Shown: positions 33,115 through 42,044 of the stretch, piece by piece
Layout: every line of letters begins with the position of its first letter
Position numbering within the stretch: the stretch's first letter is position 1
Assembly (NCBI GenBank): GCA_963514095.1
Contig: OY741267.1
Location: 3,493,441 to 3,557,440 of the forward strand
Direction of reading: 5' to 3'
DNA length: 64,000 nucleotides
Origin: Eutrigla gurnardus
Lineage: Eukaryota; Chordata; Actinopteri; Perciformes; Triglidae
Program-made: the position numbers and the translations under genes
The notes under the pieces: generated by a model
Told to the model about the DNA's origin: nothing
Databases searched by the model: none
Seen by the model: only the letters and a program-made list of their open reading frames with translations

Positions 33115-33265
33115 GCAGGGTTTTTCCTCCATAGAGAAATTTCTCACCGCCACCAGCTCAGTCTGTGTTTTTTCCCTCTGGCTTTTTATGCATTTTTTTT
33201 AAAGGACAGCTGGAGAGAGACGGGGACTCGGAGAGAAAGTGAGAGGGGGATTGACACAGAATGAT
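33115..33265 (+). repeat. CAGGG-type element end
   Basis: It starts 'gcagggtttttcctccatag'. Bases 33140-33260 are the inverted homologue of 15190-15310 ('tttttatgcat', 'ggacagctggagagaga', 'gagagaaagtgaga'). A right end was not located. Confidence 0.5.
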
Positions 33266-33357
33266 ACTGATAGCTGTCTCTAATCAATGAGAGTATTCCC
33301 CAGGGCGCACCGTGGCACTTCTTGGTTCCACCGAGCGTTTCAGTGACAGTGAGCGGC

Positions 33358-33447
33358 CACGCTGCTTCATCACCACCACCGCTGCTTCATCACCACCACC
33401 GCTGCTTCACCACCACCGCTGCTTCATCACCACCGCTGCTCACAGTC
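33358..33447 (+). repeat. short minisatellite of CACCAC-type units
   Basis: Four or five units of 'cgctgcttcatcaccacc' (18-21 bases) are in tandem. Confidence 0.75.
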
Positions 33448-33599
33448 GAGGCAGATGCACGGTAGCTAACAGTCACCTGTTACCTTTACCATACTGACGA
33501 GCTGACGTGTCCTTTTCAGCTTTATAATCTCCTCTGCTGTTATCAATAAACACCTGGAGAGATGGTGCTGCAACACAACTACACATGACTGGCTGTTTG

Positions 33600-35240
33600 C
33601 CTGTCACTCACAGCATCCCGCTATGTTTCAGTGTCCCACATCCTTGAGTTTTACAGCTGCATCTCGACAAACTAGAATAGCCCATCATGGAAAAGCCTAT
33701 TTCCTGTAGTTCAAGTTAAATATCTAATAATAAAATAATAATACCATGCATATACAGTAGATGCACATAGGCTACTTTTTAGGCCAACATTACCACCATA
33801 TATTAAAAATGTTATTATTGGTGTTTTTTGTAATATGTACTAATCTTTTTAGGCTACTGAATTTTAGGTCTCCATTAAATGTAAGCTATAACCAATACAC
33901 ATAAAAGAAAGTAAATTAAGACATGAAATGTTTCATTCATTGAATTACTGACAAATAAAGTTTTCCCTGATATTCTAATTGAATTGAGATGCACCTGTAA
34001 ACCTGCAACAAGCCCGCTGCCGCAGGTGACTGTTTCTAATGGAGTTTGTGTTTAGCATAAGTTTGTGGTGTGTTTTGGTTACTGTTACTTTCAAATTGGA
34101 ATTCAATAATCGGCAATAATCTAAAATCAAATCGATAATTGTTAATAATCGAAAATTGGTTGGTAATCAAATTGAGACCTCATTTTGTAATTGAATATAA
34201 TCACATCGGCAGCACAGAGACAGTGTTACTGTACACTTAACTTTTGTTGATACTCAGTAAACAGTATACAGTAAATAAAGAAGTTATTTAAATAGACATA
34301 GGCCTATTGCTCCCTCACATGATCGATTATGGGTTTATTTTGAACTCACTCACTAATCGGTGATCAGTGATAGGCCCCAAAAAAGCTGATCATATAAAGG
34401 CAGGCCAAGTAAGAATTTAAATGGGGCAAGTAGATTTGCAAAGTACTTGCCTGGCAGGGCAAGTGGGAAAAAACAATAACGTCGGAACATGGTATGTAGT
34501 TTAATACAATTCAGCAATAAGTATTTCATATTTCAATTTGATTTCGAATTGTGTGGCCCTCTGGAAAAAAACAATTGCCCAGCCTTGATGTAGATGGAGT
34601 CTGTCTTTCTTTCACTGAACGGTTTGACTTGTGAGAGATACCTGTTAGAGGCTCACTGTCAGATTCTGATTGACATCTTCTCTTAGTGCTTGATCCTGTT
34701 AAAGCAATAACACAGATTATTACACTGCTCTCTTGAATGCTGCGCTCTGATTGGTCAATCGCTGCATTCTACGGTCTGTTATTACCGTTATTGACCATTG
34801 TCAAGTATAACAGACTGTTGCTAAGGAAGGCGCTCTGATCAGAGGAGCCCAGATATGCAGGATATTTACCTTACGTTTCATTTTTACCGTCATTAAACAG
34901 CTTCAGACTAATTGTGATGTCAGATAAATTACTTGTAACTTGTTACAGGGAGAGTGGAGGCTCCTTCCGAATTGTGGCTGAAAACCAAACCTGCATGATC
35001 AGAGCCTCGGACCTGGTGTCACAGCTCTCCTCCCGTCTCGGTGGCACCGCGTGTTGGCGACACAAACCCGCCCCGTGATCTCTTGTGTATCTCCTATTTT
35101 TAATTTGTATTTTGACCAACATTATGTTTCAAATTAATTATTTCACTCGTAAGTCGTGTAATAAGCGGTAATGTATAGTCGGTCGGTTGTTATGGAGAAA
35201 TAAACCCCGACAGGATGTATGGAACCCCGACGCAACTGAT
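33600..35240. other. no gene seen outside the 34.5-kb direct repeat
   Basis: AT-rich sequence with no supported coding region. The part at 34720-34870 ('gcgctctgattggtcaat' then 'tgttgctaaggaaggcgctc') has CCAAT-type and inverted strings and is probably dispersed repeat DNA. Confidence 0.3.
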
Positions 35241-35556
35241 TGGTAAGACACCGTGTGAATGAAAACCATAGTTATTTGTTTTCTTCATAGAATCTGGAGA
35301 CATCAACCAGAGTGAAGGGATGAGGACAGAAGAGAGAGGAAAAGAGACAGAGGAGAGCCAAAGACAAAGAGGAGAGAAAGGAGGGAGGAGAGACGGAGTA
35401 GCAACTTACCTGATGAACACAAACACGTGTCTCTGTCTCTGACATGTCACTCTCCACAGCCTCTATTACCTGTTCTGAACACCAGGAATAACAAATATAT
35501 TGAAAAAAGACTTTGAATGTGAAATGAAGTTAATGTTAAGAGTGAGTTTGCTTTAC

Positions 35557-35870
35557 CATTGGGGTCAACTTGGATTTCATCCAAGCTCCTCCCTTTGAAA
35601 TCCGACAGCCGGCCTTGTTCTAGTGCAATCAAGACTTTGCTGGCTTTCGCCAGTTCCATTGTACCCTCTGGTAATCTATAATATTGTCTGTGTACTCGGA
35701 TGTCGTTGTCTAAAAAGTTTGCCAACGTGTCCATTTCGTTGTCCTTCAGGTTGAGGACTGTGGAGAGTGTAGATATTTGCTTACTCAGCTTGGACGAAAG
35801 AGTCTCCGACAACATTATATCGGTAGTGAGAAGAATGGCCACCATCTTATTCAAATCACTCACAAAAACA
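35557..35870 (-). pseudogene. exon of a conserved protein of unknown function
   Basis: The minus-strand frame reads DLNKMVAILLTTDIMLSETL, then LKDNEMDTLANFLDNDIRVHRQYYRLP, then SKVLIALEQGRLSDFKGRSL, and ends at a donor (ATG followed by GTAAAG at 35556). I recognise the pattern from multi-copy proteins of fish and invertebrates, but I know no established function. The order 'L-A-x-F-L-x-x-D-I-R-x-H-x-x-Y-Y' resembles the last catalytic box of tyrosine recombinases (G-H then Tyr). Family members as I recall them have GHD, where this copy has DND. It is a single exon or fragment, and no neighbouring exon was identified. Confidence 0.4.
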
Positions 35871-35974
35871 TGTTCTCTTGGTTAACTTTTTTTTGTAGGT
35901 CCTACGGTCCTACACTTTTAACTGCATGTTATGCAAGTAAAACAAATTAGATCTCACACACACACACTGAGAGC

Positions 35975-36380
35975 CAAGTTTCACTGTACTCTACTCCATG
36001 GTGTCTCGCTGTCTCTCTGCCTAGTAGCGGTACCCCATGACCCGCTATTACTGCCTAAATTCTGCCTGAGTTTCCCCATCTTCACTTCACATGTGAATAC
36101 TCCCTTCACTGCCAGTGGCTCCCTTGATGAGTATGTATATAGTTTCTTATCTGACTTGGATGACTTACACTTTATCTTTTCTTTCTTTGATCCTTCCCAT
36201 GTACTTTCATCCGCTATGTTGGTTGTAGCCCCTGAGTCAATTAACATTACTAGGTCTACACCCCCCACATTAAATGTTAATCTATCAGTGCAGCTTTTGT
36301 CCCGTACTACAAATGCGAAATCATCTTGCCTTTCTTCTTTTCCTGAGTCTACAGGAGTCTTTTATTCTATTTTCTTTCTG
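35975..36380 (-). pseudogene. Ty3/gypsy aspartic-protease fragment
   Basis: On the minus strand the frame contains GGVDLVMLIDSGATTNIADE. The DSGA motif is the active site of retropepsins, and ST-W and KIKCKS with a Lys/Ser-rich loop follow, as in gypsy pol of the same type as the gag at 56.8-58.8 kb. Only the protease start is present, and no RT follows. The upstream side (36300-36380) still encodes the gag-pol junction region, and a LINE tail follows at 36384. Confidence 0.7.
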
Positions 36381-36383
36381 TAA

Positions 36384-36538
36384 TGCATTTTAATTTTTTT
36401 TTATTATTTTCTTTAAATTCTTCTATTTTTCTTTTCTTTTTTCTTCTCACTTTGTTTTATGATGTGAAGCACTTTGAGTCTGCCTTGTGTATGAAATGTG
36501 CTATACAAATAAAGTTGCCTTGCCTTGCCTTGCCTTAC
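36384..36538 (+). mobile_element. L2-type LINE/SINE 3' tail
   Basis: 'gaagcactttgagtctgcc', 'atgaaatgtgctatac' and 'aaataaagttgcc' followed by TTGCC repeats (36515-36537) are the standard 3' end of teleost L2-like elements. The insert lies directly against the gypsy protease scrap. It is a very short, 5'-truncated copy. Confidence 0.7.
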
Positions 36539-36756
36539 ATATTTCACTTACCCCTTGCTAACTTTAGTTCTGTCAGCAGGGTTTTTCCTGCGTTCAAAAT
36601 TGCGAGGCGGCCGCCTCCAGCTAATTTCGTGCCGCCCCCAGCTTTTTTCTTAATTTTGTGCCGCCATATCGCTCTGCCCCCAGCTATGGATGTCATTTTA
36701 ACTGCAGTTGCTGCATTGCGCCACTATGGGGGCGCCGTATCAACAGCGCGTCGAAC

Positions 36757-37175
36757 GAGTGACAGACGAGCCCGAGACGGCCCCATCATGGGTTTGGCAA
36801 AGTAGCGGGTTTGGACCGCATCATTTTCGAGGGAGACTTACAGACTCTAGCATCAGGTATCCCGAGGTATAGGAGGAGGGACCGCAGCGAGACCCGCCGC
36901 CACCCGCTGACGCTGCCCTCGTTTCCCCCACGAGAGCGGTCCCGTCGGGGTTACGCACGCGTAACGCGGTCAGCCGGAGACTGAAAGTCCACCGACTGCC
37001 GCGCCCGCACATGCAGTCCCGACGGGGGCCCATCCCCGGCCCGAAGGTCGGGGAAAGAGGGAAGGAGGGGGGAGCGCGCCGAACAAAGTGACAGACGAGC
37101 CCGAGACGGCCCCATTATAGGTTTAACAAAGTAGCGGGTTTGGACCGCATGATCATCCGATTTTTGGGGAGATTA
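36757..37175 (-). other. R2-leader-like GC-rich segment with an internal repeat
   Basis: Read on the minus strand, this follows the ribozyme-like block. A segment of about 60 bases ('gcggtccaaacccgctactt' through 'ctcgggctcgtctgtcact') occurs twice, at 37150-37088 and 36822-36762. Between them lies GC-rich DNA with a 71-codon open frame (37033-36821) that I do not recognise. Placement directly after 28S plus ribozyme suggests the 5' leader of an R2-type LINE. The zinc-finger and RT coding region is absent. Confidence 0.4.
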
Positions 37176-37177
37176 CA

Positions 37178-37270
37178 GGTCACGTTAGCCATCCTAAAGG
37201 ATGTTGCCCGCGGACCCCCACGAGGAGGTGTGACCCAACCGATTGTTCTTTACTAGACTCTGTATCCACG
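37178..37270 (-). ncRNA. candidate HDV-like self-cleaving ribozyme (R2 type)
   Basis: Minus-strand order matches the HDV double pseudoknot. P1 5' strand CGUGGAU (37270-37264). P2 5' strand GGUCAC (within 37236-37230). P3 with loop UCCUCGU (37226-37220). P1 3' strand GUCCGCG (37215-37209). Joiner GGGCAAC (37209-37203). P4 hairpin AUCC-UUUA-GGAU (37202-37191). J4/2 GGCUAAC with the catalytic-type C (37190-37184). P2 3' strand GUGACC (37183-37178). P2 and P4 pair perfectly, and P1 pairs 7 bp with two G-U pairs. R2 retrotransposons are known to free their 5' ends with such ribozymes. Oddities: J1/2 is long (about 27 nt) and P3 is short. Activity is not shown by sequence alone. Confidence 0.7.
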
Positions 37271-37299
37271 TGTTCCCCTGTGACTCCGGTTTCCATTTA

Positions 37300-37300
<1 letters not shown>

Positions 37301-37338
<38 letters not shown>

Positions 37339-37355
37339 CATTGAATTTCTTCACT

Positions 37356-37387
<32 letters not shown>

Positions 37388-37604
37388 CGCGTCAACACCC
37401 CCCATGGGCCTTCGCGATGCTTTGTTTTAATTAAACAGTCGGATTCCCCTGGTCCGCACCAGTTCTAAGTCAGCTGCTAGGCGCCAGCCGAGGCGACCCG
37501 CCGGGACCACCGCGTGAACGGGGCCCGATGGGCACCGTAGCTGGGGGAGATCCGCGAGAAGGGCCCGGCGCGCGTCCAGAGTCGCCGCCGCCGACCGCCG
37601 TACC
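37301..37604 (-). rRNA. 28S rRNA fragment ending at the R2 target site
   Basis: The minus strand gives, in order, 'cgcctagcagctgacttaga', 'actggtgcggaccaggggaa', 'tgtttaattaaaacaaagca', 'gaagaaattcaatgaagcgc' and 'agtaactatgactctctt'. These are highly conserved 28S sequences upstream of the R2 insertion site. At 37300 the match stops exactly after CTCTCTT, where 28S would continue AAGGTAGCC. The other edge lies in a GC-rich expansion segment near 37604. It is only about 300 bases long and lies outside an rDNA unit, so it is a displaced fragment, not a functional gene. Confidence 0.9.
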
Positions 37605-37771
37605 ATCACAAGCAGGAGTGAATGGCAAAATCGTGTTCTTTCTTGCTGTTTTCCCCCTCGGGTATCACGTGAATTGGGCGTTCCCGGGGGCGTTCCCAGG
37701 TTGCCGACTGGATCTATGGTCAGGATGGTACCACCTCTGCCTCAATTTGAGCCAGGAAAAACCCTGGTCAG

Positions 37772-38455
37772 GTCCATTAAAGTCAAGAAACACAGGAGAT
37801 AAAAATACTGTATGACATTTTTTATTGGATAATTATGAATTAAATTTGGCAGTATGGCTCTGTTCAGAGGAGTCGCTGATTTTTCATGAACACCATGAAA
37901 AAAGCAGAGAGTCAGGGGACAGCAGCAGCATTGGGGAACGCTTGCCCAGTTTAAGACTGGGAGAGCTAACTATTCCCCCATGAACAGAGCAGGCAACATG
38001 ACAGACATGGGTCATTCTTACTATTCGCTACCATTTCAGCGTGCTAACTTTCTATCAAAAAGTAAAAAATGTTCCATGTTTTTAACATTTCATCTGAAAG
38101 AGGGATTTTCAAACTAAGAAAAATGTATTGGTCCAGCTCAGGATATTATACCGTTATATTTGTTTCCAAATTCAAAATCAGTTATAGTGATATTTACATT
38201 TCCTAAGAGCTACAATGTCCCTTATTTCACCCTGCAAGGATATTTTAATAAAGTATTCATAAACATCCATTATATTGAAAGAAGACGTTTTAAGGCACAG
38301 TGTAATTTCAACACATTTTTTTTTAGATTTAAAATGAATATAAATGGAATTTGGCCCCATTTTTTAGTCATTTTATTTTGCTAACTCATTCGCTTCAAAT
38401 AACCACAGAGACATGCATTATGTTTGTTGATTTGATTTAATAACATAAAAAACAC
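37772..38455. other. no gene seen; AT-rich
   Basis: No coding or RNA feature is supported. Open frames are short and low in complexity. Confidence 0.35.
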
Positions 38456-38767
38456 ACACGGTAACAGGGTGGACAGGAAGTAACAGGGTGGACATTACAC
38501 CAGTGAACAACTAAAACTTTGAACACACCCCACCTCCCCACCCCCCAACAAACACAGGTAGATGCATGTCCACATTAAACAATCAAATTCACTGTACACC
38601 CAAAATAAGAACACTTTTTTCTCATACCTCTCACCTTGCAACAGACCAACAACCAGCAACAAGACAGACAGACAGACAGTCACAGAGAGAGACAACTATG
38701 CAACAGACCAGCAACCTAAGTGTTTTCCAAGGAAATCCCACACAATCTTCTCCAGCTGAACTGAGCT

Positions 38768-41587
38768 CTAATTCAAAGGATGTGGCTCTTTCATGAGACA
38801 CACAACCTGGTCATCCCTGTACCAGGTAATGTCCTCTCGTGGACTTGGCCAGAAGAACTTGTTGGTCCCATTCTTGTGTATGCATTTTACTTTGATATCA
38901 TCTTCAACCTCCAGGATGATTCCTGGGTAGGGCTCACCATCGTAGTTGATAATGCACCACTGACCAATGTTATCCTTTGTTATGTTCTCAGGCTGTGATG
39001 GTCTTTCAGTGCAATGTGGGCTTGCATCTTCTCCCAGGCTCACCTCCTTCAGGCCATAGCATGCACAGTCCAGAACACCTTTGTCTGCCTAGCAAAGGCA
39101 AGTTATGTCCCGGTATTTAATTGTTCCTGGAGAGGAACTGAGGACTTGGTGGATTTTCATAGTTCCTTTGACAGGCACAAGCGTTGGTGCATCCATCATT
39201 TCTAGCACTTTCCTCTCAACATCTTCTTCTCCCACAAAAAAAAGTTCCACTGAAGTGCCCATGTTCCTCAACTTGTGGAACAAGGCTTCTGCGTTGGGGA
39301 TATCTCCTCCATGGTGGACAATTGTGTCAGCAGATCTTTTAAGGGTACCCCCAACACCATCTGGAGCCCCCTTTCCGTGGCTGGCCTCAAAGAAGTTCCA
39401 GCTGATGTCTTTAAAACCTTTTTTGAATGGCTCTTTTGAGAGCAGGTAAAAGTTGCCCTTTTGTTTGTACTGTGTACCTGGACCATCTATGAAGACATGG
39501 AGGTGATTGATGAGAGGGTATCTTTCCCTTACCATGTCTAACACAGGGTCAAGGTGGGCCCATATAGCAGGGGGACCATGCCGTCTGGAAGGTGAGATAG
39601 AGCAGAAAGTTACTGGTGACTGATCAGCTGCAGTGTACAGTACGCCAGTATGTAGGGTTGCTTGCTGGTGTGACCCTCTGAAATGGACTGCTTGAATTTC
39701 TAGAGAATACTTACAGGAGTAGTTCTCACTGAAATCTACATGCAGCAGACATTCATTGTTGCTCAGATTTTCCGTACGTTTCCGTACTGCCAGCGGATAT
39801 TAAAGATGTGCCGCCTAAATCTGAATAGCCTATTGTGAAATTCCCCTGCAAGTGCATCCTCGGTTGTCATCACAGTTGTCTTCACAGTTATTGTTGACCT
39901 TTTCCCAGACACCTTTCCATCACTCAATTTGGCATTTTCTTCCAGAGACCACTGGGCAAGGGCTAACTCTGTGTTGGTAGGAGGTCTCAGCAGTGTGTGT
40001 GTTGAGCTGACAGTCTTTACACTCACCATATGCACAGAGTTTGGATTTAGGATCACGCATTGTTGCGTCTACCATCTCCTCAAGGTGTTTTGTTGCTGAC
40101 AGACCTTGGATGTACAGGGTGTTGGCCATGAACTGTAAGTTCTCATGTGTCCTGCACTGACAGGATTCACAATCAGCCTCTGTGGGTACCACAACCCAAA
40201 ATGGTCTTAAGGTGCAGAAACAAGAGTAGGAGACCTGATGTTCAGTTTCTGACAGGAACTTCAGGTGCAGATTCTTAATTGTATCGGTTTTAAAACACTT
40301 CTTTTTTATTTTCTTTTGAGTTACTGTTTGCTTCCGTCCTGTTGTCATCCGACTGACGTCATCTCTTAGGAAGAAGGCCTTTACTTTCTGCTTGCAATCA
40401 GCAGGTAATCTGTTGCTTTCTCTCAAAAGTCATGAGCCTTTCATCCTGTCTTTGACCACGCTTTTTTGAAAAGCCTAGTCATCTGCACAGCCCTCTGTAG
40501 CCTGTATTTCTTTATAATTTGTCCTATTGTTGTTTTTGCAAAAATGTACCTCTCTTGTTCCTTTTTGGTGTTTTTGTATTTATTTCTGATTTCTTCAATT
40601 ATTGATTCCTGCAGTAACTATCTTTTCCTAATCGTGTTATTAACTATTTGATGACGCAGCAGTGCATCCACTGTAGAAAGTGGGGATTTTTTCGCGGGCA
40701 CTTCTTCTTGTATTTTTCTTTTTTTCTCTTTTCCTTCAGCAACAAGGCCTTTAATTGTGTCATTTCATTTTTGAGCCTCCACCTCCCCTGTCTGACATTC
40801 CTTCATCCAACAACATATTGCCTGAAACACAGGAAGCATATTGTCACAATTAACAATAACTCATTACAGATAAAAGTTTGTACACCAATTCTAGGATAGT
40901 AGGCCATTAGTCAGAGACAGACAGAGATAAAGACAGACAGAGACTGACAGATATAGAGACACACAGAGATAGACAGACTAGACAGACAGAGATACAGAAA
41001 GAGAGACGGACAGAGATACAGAGATACAGACAGAGACAGACAGAGATAGACAGACAGACAGAGAGACAGAGATAGACAGACAGACCGATACAGAGAGACA
41101 GACAGAGATACAGACAGACAGACAGAGATAGAGACAGACAGACATACAGATACAGATAGATACAGACAGACAGACAGAGATACTAACTGACTGACTGACT
41201 GACTGGGCAAAATTATGTTTGATCATTCAAATCTAGAATCTACAAAGCAATCGACTGTCAACTTTCTTCTAACCTTGAGGGTCCTGGTTGTGGGGCATTT
41301 TCTGGCTCTGGGGGACTATCTGGACTTGGAGGAGGAGTGGTCATTGCCTCAAATGCTGTCCTGCCTTTGGCACATTCCCTCTGCTTTCTTTTCTTTTTTC
41401 GCCATTGCTTTCTCTGCGCTCTCTTCTGTCTTTCACTGAGATCTGCCACTTTCCTTTTTCTTCCTTCCTCTCTGTCCTTTCTCCACTTCTCTTTCTCTAT
41501 ATTGAGATATTTCTCTCTTCTCTCAGGGTCTGCATCACAACGTGCCCTGTAGCGCCCCTGCTTTTCAGCAGCAGACAAAGGTGCCAT
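38768..41587 (-). pseudogene. multi-copy transposase-like protein with SENY and SHGKGAPDGVGG motifs
   Basis: The minus-strand start at 41587 gives a basic N-terminus (MAPLSAAEKQGRYRARCDAD; KKKRKQRE) with a Pro-rich tail. Later blocks: RDDVSRMTTGRKQTVTQKK and FWVVVPTEADCESCQCRT (40426-39920, Cys-rich), RFRRHIFNIRWQYG (to 39763), LHVDFSENYSC (about 39735), HVFIDGPGTQYKQKGNFYLL (about 39480), SHGKGAPDGVGGTLKRSAD (about 39370), and a C-terminal YPGIILEVED domain (39043-38768). Conserved Asp/Glu in DFSENY and DGPxxQYK suggest a nuclease fold. I recognise a large fish/cnidarian family without a firm name. Frameshifts lie near 39775 and 40000-40050, and intron positions are not resolved. Confidence 0.55.
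40911..41203 (+). repeat. AGACAG-rich microsatellite
   Basis: Imperfect tandem 'agacagacagag' and 'atacagag' units, ending in ACTG repeats (41185-41203). The Ser/Val/Cys-rich open frames on the minus strand are artefacts of this repeat. It lies in an intron of the transposase-like gene. Confidence 0.9.
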
Positions 41588-42044
41588 TCCCTGACAAATA
41601 CATGCATACTATTTAAAATCATCCTTTTGGAAGTATACAGCAAATTGATACATAATAAGTTAGTAATAAATACCAATACACACTTAAAACACAAAAATCT
41701 AGGCATCTTACACCCACCCTGTTACTATGTGTCCCCCCTGTTACGGTGCATAACCGTAACAGGTTTTATGCTCTTTTTTTTTTGTAAATTTTATTTGTCA
41801 AGATTTTTATAGATACAGGCACACACGATACAAACAAAAGTAATAAAAACAAGACAGTAAACCAGACATTTAAAAAAACAAAACAAAACAAAAACAAACA
41901 AAAAAACATACAGCCAGCACATAATATAGTGTATAATGTGTTTATACATGTCGATTCATTGAACAGATGTCCCAGAAAGTCCACTCACACAGATTGAGTC
42001 AAGGAGGCCGGAGGGGAGTGGCAAAGTCTCAGTATGGAGCACAA

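Larger units (their letters stand above)
32593..34705. repeat. pair of direct repeats (about 213 bp), 1.9 kb apart
   Basis: Positions 32593-32806 and 34493-34705 match over nearly the whole length. Shared landmarks are 'tatgtagtttaatat', 'tttcgaattgtgtggccctc', 'gatgtagatggagtctgtct' and 'cctgttaaagcaataaca'. The copies could be two insertions of one repeat or the flanks of a larger unit. Nothing between them resembles an LTR retroelement interior. Confidence 0.75.
36577..37766. mobile_element. 1.19-kb inverted-ended element carrying rDNA/R2-like DNA
   Basis: The left end is CAGGGTTTTTCCTG at 36577, followed by 'ttcaaaattgcgaggc'. The right end is the inverse, 'gcctcaatttgagccagg' then AAAAACCCTG, ending at 37766. 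Both flanks read GTCAG (36572-36576 and 37767-37771), a possible 5-bp target duplication. Between the ends, on the minus strand, lie 28S rRNA sequence (37604-37301), a ribozyme-like block and further R2-leader-like DNA. The same type of ends occurs at 14652/15661 and 33115. I infer a non-autonomous DNA transposon that picked up ribosomal DNA. No transposase gene is inside. Confidence 0.6.

Noticed and set aside
32593..34705. Direct repeats as the two LTRs of one retroelement
   Set aside because: No TG...CA ends, primer-binding site, polypurine tract or pol motif between them.
36383..36805. 140-codon plus-strand frame
   Set aside because: It spans the L2 tail and the CAGGG-type element end. 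Composition is T-rich, with no domain.
36577..37766. Firm assignment of the CAGGG-ended elements to hAT
   Set aside because: The expected 8-bp target duplication is not seen. Only 5-bp (GTCAG) or imperfect 7-bp flank matches are present.
40911..41226. Minus-strand frames rich in Ser, Val and Cys
   Set aside because: Pure translation of the AGACAG microsatellite.
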